Part shown: positions 30,652 to 39,182 of the stretch, in pieces
How the letters are laid out: every line of letters begins with the position of its first letter
How positions within the stretch are numbered: the first letter of the stretch is position 1
Assembly: GCA_021816155.1 (NCBI GenBank)
Contig: JAKAZA010000016.1
Span: 1-43,027 of the forward strand
Origin: Pseudomonadota bacterium
Lineage (GTDB): Bacteria > Pseudomonadota > Alphaproteobacteria > Caulobacterales > Caulobacteraceae
Direction of reading: 5' to 3'
DNA: 43,027 nt
Program-made: the position numbers and the translations under genes
Notes under the pieces: generated by a model
Databases searched by the model: none
Seen by the model: only the letters and a program-made list of their open reading frames with translations
Told to the model about the DNA's origin: nothing

Positions 30652-31014
30652 GAAGTGGTGGCCGATTTCGTGCACCAGCACGTGAGTGATCAAGTCGCCC
30701 AGCGGAACGTCGCCCCGCTCGACCCATTCGTCGAGGATCGGTCGCCGATAGAGGAAGATCCGCGCCGGCGGCGTCGCCTCGAAGACCGAACGGCTCGCAA
30801 GGTCGGCGCCCTGGTAAAGGCCGGTGAGGTCGAATGGGCTCTCCAGGCCGAGGTCCTCGAGCACGTCGTCGGCGGGGAAGTCGTCAACCCGGAACACCAC
30901 TTCGCCAGCCATCTGGCGAAACCGCGCGGGCAGTCCGGCGAACGCGGCTTCGGCCAGCGCCGCAAAGTCGTCGAGCGAGGGTGCGGCGGCTACCTGCCAG
31001 AAGCTGGCGCTCAT
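30610..31014 (-). CDS. Minimal zincin-like metallopeptidase family protein
   Basis: ITHVLVHEIGHHFGLSDDEID (HExxHxxG), IFLYRRPILDEW. Confidence 0.9.
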   Translation of the reverse strand: MSASFWQVAAAPSLDDFAALAEAAFAGLPARFRQMAGEVVFRVDDFPADDVLEDLGLESPFDLTGLYQGADLASRSVFEATPPARIFLYRRPILDEWVERGDVPLGDLITHVLVHEIGHHFGLSDDEIDRIEAG

Positions 31015-31619
31015 TCGTCGGGAATCACGATGTGCGGCGATTCGGGCAGAGGCGCCTCGAACAGGCCGATCTCGAGCGCCTGCTGCGGCCGGACCGGCCT
31101 CAGCGGCTGCTGGGCGAGCGCGCGCAGCTCGGCCGCGGTCAGCCGGGCGCCGTCCAGGCGTCGGCGCACAGCGCGCGCCTGGTCGTCGGGAGGCGCCGCG
31201 GCGGGCTCGGCCGTCGTCGCGCGCGCCGCCGTCGGTTCGCCGACCTTCCAGTAGGACACGCTCAGCCGAAATACGGTCGCTGGCCGTCGCGCGGGCGGCG
31301 CCGGCCAGCGACGGCCCTCGCGGAAAGTCGGCTCGACCGGTCCGGTCGGCGCGCCGACCTCGATGCGCTCGACGAGCGCGCACCAGCGGTCTGGCGGCGG
31401 CGGCTCGAACCTGCGTCCGGCGCGTTCGTCGTCGAGGCGACCGGCGTAGGCGTCGAGCGCCGCCTCACGCGTGGCGAATGCCGGCCCGACAGGCTCGGTG
31501 ACGAAACGCACGGTCTCGCCGGCCAGCGCCGTCGCCTCGCGCTTGCGGGCCGCGCGTCCTCTAGGCTTCGCCAGCGCCTCCTCGGCGCTCGCGGCCACGG
31601 GATAGAGGATGGCGTTCAT
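31011..31619 (-). CDS. Uncharacterised protein, coupled to the downstream metallopeptidase
   Basis: MNAILYPVAASAEEALAKPRGRAARKREATALAGETVRF...; ATGA overlap with the zincin gene; no family recognised. Confidence 0.75.
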   Translation of the reverse strand: MNAILYPVAASAEEALAKPRGRAARKREATALAGETVRFVTEPVGPAFATREAALDAYAGRLDDERAGRRFEPPPPDRWCALVERIEVGAPTGPVEPTFREGRRWPAPPARRPATVFRLSVSYWKVGEPTAARATTAEPAAAPPDDQARAVRRRLDGARLTAAELRALAQQPLRPVRPQQALEIGLFEAPLPESPHIVIPDE

Positions 31620-31696
31620 CGGACCACCATCATGCGCCATGCGGCCGCGGGACGGAACGCCTATGCTCACGCCACCTTCGATTCGGGTGAGGCCGG

Positions 31697-34009
31697 ATGG
31701 ATTCCGAGACGCTGCTCCTCGCGACCGCGGCCGGGGCGGCGTCGCTCGCGGTTGGCGCCGCCGCCTGGGCGCTGGTCGCCCGGCGGTCGGCCGACGCCGG
31801 GCAGCGTCGCGACGACGCTACGCTGGCGGAGGCGGTCCGGCGCGCCCGCACCGTTGAGACCTCGGCGGAAGCCTTCGAGACTGCGATCATCCAGCTCGGC
31901 GACGGGCCTGCGCGGCTTCTGGTTGGGGCCGAAAGCCTCGTGGCCTGCGCCGAGCGGCTGGGCGTGGCGTCAGGTGGCGCCCATGCGGTCGTCGAGGCGT
32001 TGCGGACCTCGGACGAAGAAAGGGCCAAAACGCTGGCGGCGCTGATCGCGACCGGCGCCCCTTGCGCGTTCGAGGCACGCGGGCCCGGCGGCGGCGTCAC
32101 GGTCGAGGGGCGCGCCTCGGGCGCGCTGGCGTTCCTGCGCCTGTCCCCGATGGCGGCGGCGGTTGGCGCGTTGCCGAGCGCCGCCCGGCTGGCCGCGTTC
32201 GTCGACGGCTGGACCGCGCCGGCCTGGATCGCCGCCGCGGGGGGACCGCCGCTCTACGCCAACCGCGCGTGGCTGGAAGCGGCCGGCGCGCAGAGCCTTG
32301 AGGCGGCGCGCGCCGGCGGGCTTACGTTCGACAAAGCCGCAGACGAGCTGGCCCGCGAGGCGGCCCGGACCGGTGAACGGCGCGAGGCGGTGCGCTGGGC
32401 TTCCGCTCGCGGCCGACGCCGGGCTTTCAGGCTCACCGCCCATCCGCTGGCCGCCGGCGTCGCCGGAGTCTGGACAGAGGACGTGACCGAGGTCGAGGAG
32501 GCGGCCGAGTCGGCGCGCCGCAACGCGGAAGCCCAGGACCAGACGCTGAACCAAATCCGCGAAGGCGTCGCGATTTTCGGCCGCGACCGCCGCCTGCAGT
32601 ACAACAACGCCGCGTTCGCTGAGCTGTGGGGCCTCGAGCCGGCTTGGCTCGCCGAGCGCCCAAGCCACGGCGAACTCCTGGATCGACTGCGCCAGCGTCG
32701 GCGGCTGCCTGAGAGCGCGGACTATGTGAAGTGGAAGGCGGCGGAGCTTGCGCATTACGAGGCGCTGGCGCCGGCCGAGGACCTGTGGCGCGTGCCGGAC
32801 GGCCGGATGTTGCGCGTCGTGCGCCAGCCGCACCCATGGGGCGGCCTGCTGCTTCTCTTCTCGGACATGACCGACGAACTGAAGCTGAAGGCTGAGTTCA
32901 ACGCGCTGATCCAGGTGCAGCAGGCGACTCTCGACAAGCTGACCGACGCGGTGGCGGTCTTCTCGTCGGATGGGCGGCTGAAGCTGCACAACGAGGCGTT
33001 CGAGAAGTTCTGGAACGTCAGCGCGGCCGAGCTGGCGGCTGCCGCCGACTTCGACGGCGTCGAGGAGCTGGCGCTCGCCCGGCTGCACGACCGGCAGTTC
33101 TGGCGCAACCTGAAGGGCCGCGTCACCGACCCGGAACCGCAGGCCCGCGCCCCGTCGTCGGAAGAGCTGATCACGGCCGACGGCCGCATCGTGGCCTTCC
33201 AGTCGCGGCCGCTGCCCGATGGCGCGACGCTGATCGGCTTCGTCGACGTGACAGACACGCGGCGACTCGAGGAGGCGCTGCACCAGCGCGAGGCCGCGCT
33301 CGCCGAGGCCGAGCAGCTGAAGCGCGAGTTCGTCGGCAATGTCTCATACGAACTGCGGACCCCGCTAACGACGATCATCGGCTACTCGGAGCTGCTCGAG
33401 CGCGCCGGCGAGGGCCTATCGGATCGCGGTCGCGGGCATGTCGCGGCGGTGCGCGCCGCGGCGATCCAGCTCGGGCGTTCGATCGATGACGTCCTCGACA
33501 TCGCCCAGATCGACGCGGGTGAAATGGGCCTCGACCCTGAGGACGTGAACGTCGGCCGCCTGCTCGAGGCCGCCGCAGGCCGATGGGACAGCGCCGCGGC
33601 CGCCGGCCAGGTGCGGCTCGCCCTCTCACCCGAGGCCGACGTAGGTCTCATCCGAGGCGATTCGCGGCGCCTCGGCCAGATGCTCGATCACCTGATCGAG
33701 AACGGCCTGCGGCAAACCCCGCCCGGCGGCGAGGTGAGGTTGTCGGCCGAGCGTGGCGGCGGCGAGGTCAGACTGATCGTGTCCGACACCGGACGCGGCA
33801 TCCCGTTCCACGTCCAGGCGCACATCTTCGATCGCTTCGTCGGGCGCGATCAGGGCGGTCCAGGCCTGGGCCTGGCGCTGGTCAAGGCGCTCGTGGAGTT
33901 GCACGGCGGCTGGGTGGCGCTGGAGAGCGAGCCGGGCGCCGGCTCGACCTTCACCTGCCACCTGCCCGAGCAGGCTCACGCGCCTGGCGCGCCGGCGGAG
34001 CTGTTCTGA
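31697..34009 (+). CDS. divL: PAS-domain histidine-kinase-like cell-cycle protein DivL (Tyr in place of H-box His)
   Basis: 770 aa, several PAS-like segments, H-box EFVGNVSYELRTPLTTIIGYSELL (Tyr551, codon TAC at 33347-33349), ATPase boxes DTGRGI, GPGLGLALVKALVELHGG. Size and Tyr position match C. crescentus DivL (about 769 aa, Tyr550). Confidence 0.9.
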   Translation: MDSETLLLATAAGAASLAVGAAAWALVARRSADAGQRRDDATLAEAVRRARTVETSAEAFETAIIQLGDGPARLLVGAESLVACAERLGVASGGAHAVVEALRTSDEERAKTLAALIATGAPCAFEARGPGGGVTVEGRASGALAFLRLSPMAAAVGALPSAARLAAFVDGWTAPAWIAAAGGPPLYANRAWLEAAGAQSLEAARAGGLTFDKAADELAREAARTGERREAVRWASARGRRRAFRLTAHPLAAGVAGVWTEDVTEVEEAAESARRNAEAQDQTLNQIREGVAIFGRDRRLQYNNAAFAELWGLEPAWLAERPSHGELLDRLRQRRRLPESADYVKWKAAELAHYEALAPAEDLWRVPDGRMLRVVRQPHPWGGLLLLFSDMTDELKLKAEFNALIQVQQATLDKLTDAVAVFSSDGRLKLHNEAFEKFWNVSAAELAAAADFDGVEELALARLHDRQFWRNLKGRVTDPEPQARAPSSEELITADGRIVAFQSRPLPDGATLIGFVDVTDTRRLEEALHQREAALAEAEQLKREFVGNVSYELRTPLTTIIGYSELLERAGEGLSDRGRGHVAAVRAAAIQLGRSIDDVLDIAQIDAGEMGLDPEDVNVGRLLEAAAGRWDSAAAAGQVRLALSPEADVGLIRGDSRRLGQMLDHLIENGLRQTPPGGEVRLSAERGGGEVRLIVSDTGRGIPFHVQAHIFDRFVGRDQGGPGLGLALVKALVELHGGWVALESEPGAGSTFTCHLPEQAHAPGAPAELF

Positions 34010-34046
34010 CGCGCGCTTCCCGCCCCGCGGGCGAGGCGTGCTCGCC

Positions 34047-34367
34047 TCAGTGCTGGCTTTCTGGCATGCGCACGACGAGGCCGTTGAGCTCGTCGCTGAC
34101 CTTGATCTGGCAAGAGAGGCGGGAGTTCGACTCCACGTTCTCTGCGAAGTCGAGCATCGACTCCTCCATCGCCGACCGGCTGCCCGTCTTCGCCAGCCAC
34201 TCGGGCTCCACGTAGACGTGGCAGGTGGCGCAAGCGCACGCGCCGCCACAGTCGGCATCGATCCCTGGGATGTTGTTCTTCACCGCTCCCTCCATGACGG
34301 AGAGACCGTTCTTGACGTCCACGACGTGCTCTTTGCCGTTGAACTCGATGTAGGTGATCTTGGCCAT
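34047..34367 (-). CDS. 2Fe-2S ferredoxin, adrenodoxin/putidaredoxin type
   Basis: [18 protein letters not shown]...[24 protein letters not shown] (C-x5-C-x2-C...C). Confidence 0.94.
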   Translation of the reverse strand: MAKITYIEFNGKEHVVDVKNGLSVMEGAVKNNIPGIDADCGGACACATCHVYVEPEWLAKTGSRSAMEESMLDFAENVESNSRLSCQIKVSDELNGLVVRMPESQH

Positions 34368-34385
34368 CTCTTCCCCGACGCGCGC

Positions 34386-35612
34386 CTAACTGGCAGCGAC
34401 CTCTTTCATGGAAACCGCCGGGTCCGCAAGCTTGGCGCGGTCGACGGGCTTTTGCGATCCGATCAGAAGGCGCCCGCCCATGAATTCGGCAGGCGCGTTG
34501 ACCGCCTCCACCGCCTGGACCCGCGGGCCCTTGAGGTGGAAGACGGCGAACTTGGCGGCGGCCGGGTCGCCGCGGACAACGAGAGCGTCCGCATCGAAGG
34601 CGATCCCGGCCATCTGGAGCTTGAGGTCGTATTGGTCCGACCAGTTCCAGGTGACTTCGTGGGGGGGCGGCGGCGCGCCGGCGATGGCGGCCGCGGCCTG
34701 CTTGGCCTGCTCAAGCGCGTTGGCGACGCTTTCCAGGCGGAATGTGCGGTCGTAAAGCGGCAGCGGACGATGGGTGACGTCGCCGATGGCGAATATCGCC
34801 GGATCGGACGTGCGCCCCTCCAGGTCGACGACGATCCCGCCCTCACACGCAAGACCGGCGTCCCGTGCGAGCTCGTCGTTGGGGATGTTGCCGACCCCGA
34901 CCAGCACCTCGTCACAGGGCAGCACCCGGCCGCCCTCCAGCTCGACGCCGGTTAGCTTGCCGTGCTCGCCGACGAAGCGAACCGTCCGCGCGTTGAGCTC
35001 GAAGCGGACGCCCTTGGCCTCGTGGTAGCGCTGGAAGAAGGTCGGCAGCGCGCCGGCGGCGACGCGAGCCAGGATTCGGTCTTCGCGCTCCAGCACCACG
35101 ACGTCGGCGCCGAGCGCGCGGGCGGACGCAGCCGCCTCCAGGCCGATGTAGCCGCCTCCGACCACCACCAGCCTCTTGCCTGGTCCGAGGGCGGCCTTCA
35201 GCACCTCGGCGTCGGCCGCCGAGCGCAGGAAAAGCACGCCGGCGAGGTCGGCGCCGGGAACCGGCAGCGGGCGGGCGCGGCTGCCGGTGGCGAGAATCAG
35301 CTGCTCGTAGGAAAGGCGCCTGCCGTCAGATAGGACGACCGCCTTGGCCGCGCGGTCGATCGCGGTCGCCTTGATGTCCAGGATCAGCTCGATGCCGTGC
35401 TCGGCGTAGAAGCTGACCGGGCGCAGCATCAGCGCTTCGGCGTCAGCTTCACCCTTCAGCCAGGCCTTCGAGAGCGGCGGCCTCTGATAGGGCGCGACCG
35501 GCTCGTCGCCGACGATTGTGATCGGACCTCCATAGCCATACTGGCGCAGCTGCGCGGCCGCCGTGCCGCCGGCATGGCCCGCCCCAACGATCACCACGCC
35601 TGCGTTGCTCAT
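34386..35612 (-). CDS. NAD(P)H:ferredoxin reductase, FAD-dependent (putidaredoxin-reductase type)
   Basis: VVIVGAGHAGGTAAAQLRQYGYGGPITIVGDEPVAPYQRPPLSKAWL, LVVVGGGYIGLEAAASARALG, IFAIGDVTHRP. Confidence 0.94.
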   Translation of the reverse strand: MSNAGVVIVGAGHAGGTAAAQLRQYGYGGPITIVGDEPVAPYQRPPLSKAWLKGEADAEALMLRPVSFYAEHGIELILDIKATAIDRAAKAVVLSDGRRLSYEQLILATGSRARPLPVPGADLAGVLFLRSAADAEVLKAALGPGKRLVVVGGGYIGLEAAASARALGADVVVLEREDRILARVAAGALPTFFQRYHEAKGVRFELNARTVRFVGEHGKLTGVELEGGRVLPCDEVLVGVGNIPNDELARDAGLACEGGIVVDLEGRTSDPAIFAIGDVTHRPLPLYDRTFRLESVANALEQAKQAAAAIAGAPPPPHEVTWNWSDQYDLKLQMAGIAFDADALVVRGDPAAAKFAVFHLKGPRVQAVEAVNAPAEFMGGRLLIGSQKPVDRAKLADPAVSMKEVAAS

Positions 35613-35686
35613 CGCCGGCTCCGATGCAGAAAAATGACGGCCCCGTCAACTTACCAATGGTTAGGGCGCGAGCCCTGCTTTGCAGG

Positions 35687-36469
35687 TCATACGGTCCGTT
35701 CGACCAGCATCCTCTTCACTTCGGCGATCGCCTTGGCGGGGTTGAGCCCTTTCGGGCACACCTGGGCGCAGTTCAGGATCGTGTGGCAGCGGTAGAGCTT
35801 GAAGGGATCCTCCAGGGCGTCGAGCCGTTCGCCGGTGGCCTCGTCGCGGGAATCGATGATCCAGCGGTAGGCGTGGAGCAGCGCGGCGGGGCCGAGATAC
35901 CGCTCCTCGTTCCACCAGTAGCTCGGGCACGAGGTCGAGCAGCAGGCGCACAGGATGCATTCGTAGAGGCCGTCGAGCTTCTCGCGATCCTCGGGCGCCT
36001 GGCGCCACTCGGTCTGAGGCTGCGGCGTCGTGGTGTGCAGCCACGGTTCAATCGAGGCGTATTGGGCGTAGAAGAGTGAGAGGTCCGGAATCAGGTCCTT
36101 GACCACCGGCTGGCTCGGCAGCGGCGCCACCACGACCGCCTCCCCCGGGACCTCTTCCCAGCCGTGGGTGCAGGCCAGCGTGTTGCGCCCGCCGATATTC
36201 ATCGCGCAAGAGCCGCAGACGCCCTCGCGGCACGAGCGGCGGAAGGCGAGGGTAGCGTCCATTGTATTCTTGATGTGGATGAGCACGTCGAGCACCATCG
36301 GCCCACACTCGTCCACCTTGACCTCGTACTCGTCCCAGCGCGGGTTCTCGTTACCCTCGGGATCGTAGCGGTAGATGCGGAACAGCTTCAGCCGCCCGGC
36401 CCCCGACGGCGCGCGGTGGCGCTTGCCCTTCCCGATGCGCGAGTTCTTCGGAAGCGTGAGCTGGACCAT
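35687..36469 (-). CDS. sdhB: Succinate dehydrogenase iron-sulfur subunit
   Basis: [61 protein letters not shown]. Confidence 0.96.
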   Translation of the reverse strand: MVQLTLPKNSRIGKGKRHRAPSGAGRLKLFRIYRYDPEGNENPRWDEYEVKVDECGPMVLDVLIHIKNTMDATLAFRRSCREGVCGSCAMNIGGRNTLACTHGWEEVPGEAVVVAPLPSQPVVKDLIPDLSLFYAQYASIEPWLHTTTPQPQTEWRQAPEDREKLDGLYECILCACCSTSCPSYWWNEERYLGPAALLHAYRWIIDSRDEATGERLDALEDPFKLYRCHTILNCAQVCPKGLNPAKAIAEVKRMLVERTV

Positions 36470-36559
36470 GCTGCGGCCATCCTCCCTGGGGCGAACGAGG
36501 CAGGTCCTAGACCCTGGGCGCCGCCCTTGTCTACGCGCACCACGCGCCGAAGCGCCGCT

Positions 36560-37231
36560 TCATGCGGCGAGCGTCCAAACGGACGTCCGCTTGACCTCCA
36601 TGTCCTCAAGTTCGCGCGTGGTCGCCACCTGATACTCCGCGAGACGGACGAGGCCCGTCTTCGGGAAATAGCTGCGGCCCGGGTCTCCGACGAGGACGCG
36701 GACGCCGGCGTCGCGGGCGGCGGCTAGCCACGCCATTACGCGGCGGGCGAGCGGCTGCTCGTAGCAGATGTCGGCGGCCAGCAGCACGTCAACCGCCGGC
36801 GGCGCGCTATCGAGCAGGTCGGCGCCCGTGAAGTCGACCGCCACGCCGTTGGCCCGGGCGTTCAGCGCCACGGCCGCCGCGCAGAAGCCATCGATGTCGG
36901 CCGCGAGCACGTTGGCCGCGCCGGCGAGCCGGGCGGCGATGGCGACGATGCCCGAGCCTGTGGCGAAGTCGAGGACACGCTTGCCGTCGACCTCCGCGCG
37001 GTGGTCGAGCAGATAGCGCGCCAGCGCCTGGCCGCCCGCCCAGGCGAACGCCCAGAACGGCGGCGGCACGTCGATCCGGCCGAGCTCCTCCTCGGTCAGC
37101 CGCCAGATCGGCGTCACCTCGCTCGCCAGATGCAGCTGCAACTCCGGCGCGTGCGGCGGCCTCTGGAGCTCGGTGTTGGCCAGAATGAAGGCGCGTCGAG
37201 CGGCGGGGTCCAGCGGAACGCGCGCGCTCAC
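36560..37231 (-). CDS. Class I SAM-dependent methyltransferase, ETF-beta lysine methyltransferase (ETFBKMT)-like
   Basis: EVTPIWRLTEEELGRIDVPPPFWAFAWAGGQALARYLLDH, VLDFATGSGIVAIAARLAGAANVLAADID, VLLAADICYEQPLARRV, VGDPGRSYFPK, RELEDMEVKRTSVWTL; GTG start at 37231. Confidence 0.82.
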   Translation of the reverse strand: MSARVPLDPAARRAFILANTELQRPPHAPELQLHLASEVTPIWRLTEEELGRIDVPPPFWAFAWAGGQALARYLLDHRAEVDGKRVLDFATGSGIVAIAARLAGAANVLAADIDGFCAAAVALNARANGVAVDFTGADLLDSAPPAVDVLLAADICYEQPLARRVMAWLAAARDAGVRVLVGDPGRSYFPKTGLVRLAEYQVATTRELEDMEVKRTSVWTLAA

Positions 37232-37362
37232 GGCGTGGTCGGTCGCCGTCCAGCGACAAGCGGGGCGCTGTTCTCCTCGACCGGCCCACCGTGGCGGTCG
37301 AGCCATCCGATGGAGCGGTTCAGGTGCGCGGGATCGCGGCCCTCAGGCGCGGCGGCGCTCAT
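37228..37362 (-). CDS. Candidate 44-aa small protein between desaturase and methyltransferase
   Basis: MSAAAPEGRDPAHLNRSIGWLDRHGGPVEENSAPLVAGRRPTTP*; ATGA overlap with the desaturase stop and GTGA overlap with the methyltransferase start. Confidence 0.6.
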   Translation of the reverse strand: MSAAAPEGRDPAHLNRSIGWLDRHGGPVEENSAPLVAGRRPTTP

Positions 37363-38321
37363 GCCGCGGCCACGCGCTTGTTGCTCGCAGCCCTCAGCAC
37401 GGTCAGGTAGCTGGGCGCGGTCAGCATGCGGTCGAGCACGCCTTTCTCGCGCAGCAGGCGCTGAACCTTGGGCAGGTTCCAGCACGGCACGTGCATGAAC
37501 ATGTGGTGTTCGCAGTGATAGTTGACCCAGTAGGGCGCGATGATGATGCGCTCCAGCAGGTTGGCCCGGGTCGAGCGGGCGTGGCGTAGCGGATCGGGCT
37601 CGTTCTTGGCGACCAGTGCGTGCTCGGCGATGTTGCGGAAGCGCGTGATCATCATCTGCCACGTCGCCCTGGGCAATAGCCAGAGCAGGAACCAAGCCCA
37701 CCAGTAGCCGAGCACCGAAGTGATCCCGATCACCGCGGCGTTTACGCAAAGCCAGCGGCGCTGCTTCACGATTTCGGCGCCGATGACCGGCAACACCGGT
37801 TCGCCCGGCTTGCGGGCCGCCAGGTTCTTCTGGAAATCGCCGAAGCGTTGCTTGAACCAGGTCTGGCCAGTGAGGTCGCGCACCACCTTGCGCCGCAGGG
37901 ATTGCGGCGTGATTGGGAACGGCGCGGAGAGACCGAGGTCCGGGTCCTCCGCCTGCTGCGCGTATTTGTGATGCTGCAGATGGTACTTGCGATAGCGCTC
38001 GACGCCTGAGACGCAGAGCGTGTCGGAAAGGAAATCGCCAACCTTCGGATTGGGGTGGAGCGCGCCGTGTGCGGCGTCGTGCTGCAAGATGCCGAGACCA
38101 AGCTGGCGCCCGCCGATCACGGGGACGGCGACGACGAGGCTCAGCAATCCGATTGGGCCGAAAGCGTGCACGGCCGCGATCACGCTGGCCCAGCACAGTC
38201 CGATCACGGCCCAGCAGTGAACAACCAGCGCGACGCCGATCCACGAGGACCGGCGCGCCAGCGGCCCCCATTCTTCGGGCGTGAAGTAGCTCTTCGGGTC
38301 GACGCGGGCGGCGACTGACAT
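37359..38321 (-). CDS. Membrane fatty acid desaturase
   Basis: Histidine boxes HDAAHG, HLQHH, HCEHH within hydrophobic segments. Confidence 0.92.
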   Translation of the reverse strand: MSVAARVDPKSYFTPEEWGPLARRSSWIGVALVVHCWAVIGLCWASVIAAVHAFGPIGLLSLVVAVPVIGGRQLGLGILQHDAAHGALHPNPKVGDFLSDTLCVSGVERYRKYHLQHHKYAQQAEDPDLGLSAPFPITPQSLRRKVVRDLTGQTWFKQRFGDFQKNLAARKPGEPVLPVIGAEIVKQRRWLCVNAAVIGITSVLGYWWAWFLLWLLPRATWQMMITRFRNIAEHALVAKNEPDPLRHARSTRANLLERIIIAPYWVNYHCEHHMFMHVPCWNLPKVQRLLREKGVLDRMLTAPSYLTVLRAASNKRVAAA

Positions 38322-38507
38322 CAGCGTATCTTCTCATAAACGCGCCGGCGCCGGAACGGTGTCGCCGCGTCAGGGCCGCGCCGCTGGTTGCGCCCCGCGC
38401 AATTCCCACTACTAAGGCTCACCTTGAGCAAAAGGGGCGCCTTTCCGATGTGGTTCGCCGGGCCCGCCCGTCGCGTTCCGGCCGCGGAACGACCGCAGGT
38501 GCTGAGG

Positions 38508-39125
38508 ATGGGGTTCGACCTGCGGCCGGGCATGCGTGTCGGCCTTTTCGGCGGCTCGTTCAATCCCGCGCACCAGGGTCACGCCCATGTCGCAGAGACG
38601 GCGCGTCGGCGCCTCGCGCTCGACAGGGTCATCTGGCTGGTCTCCCCCCAGAACCCGCTGAAGCCGACGCACGAGACCGCCGCGCTGGTCCGTCGCGTGG
38701 AGGGCGCGGCGCAGGTGGCGCGCGGCCCGTCAATGATCGTGTCGGACGCGGAGACCAAGATCGGGTCATTCTACACGATCGACACCCTCAGGGTGCTGAG
38801 GGCGCGCTACCCGGGCGTCTGCTTCGTGTGGATCATGGGCGCCGACAGCCTAGCCAGCTTCCATCGCTGGCGCGGCTGGACACAGATCATGCGCGAGGCG
38901 CCGGTGGCGGTGATCGCGCGGCCGTGGACGGCGCTGAAAAGCCGCGCGGCGCCAGCGGCGCGGCGCTTCGCCCACGCCCGCATTCCGGCGGCCGCAGCGG
39001 CCACGCTAGCCCGCCGCAAGCCACCGGCCTGGGTCTATTTGACCGGCCCGCTCAACTTCACCTCCTCCACCGCGCTCAGAGGCGCCCTGGCCGCCGGACC
39101 GCATCCGCTGCAAATCCCCTCCTGA
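38508..39125 (+). CDS. nadD: Nicotinate-nucleotide adenylyltransferase
   Basis: MRVGLFGGSFNPAHQGHAHVAETARRRL, VWIMGADSLASFHRWRGW; start MGFDLRPG at 38508. Confidence 0.92.
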   Translation: MGFDLRPGMRVGLFGGSFNPAHQGHAHVAETARRRLALDRVIWLVSPQNPLKPTHETAALVRRVEGAAQVARGPSMIVSDAETKIGSFYTIDTLRVLRARYPGVCFVWIMGADSLASFHRWRGWTQIMREAPVAVIARPWTALKSRAAPAARRFAHARIPAAAAATLARRKPPAWVYLTGPLNFTSSTALRGALAAGPHPLQIPS

Positions 39126-39182
39126 CCAAACGGCGTTTCTGCGCTATATTGGAAAGTTGTGAAGTAACGTTGGGAGCCACCC

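Noticed and set aside
31970-33283. 437-aa minus-strand ORF opposite divL
   Set aside because: Shadow ORF within divL; composition typical of antisense GC-rich coding.
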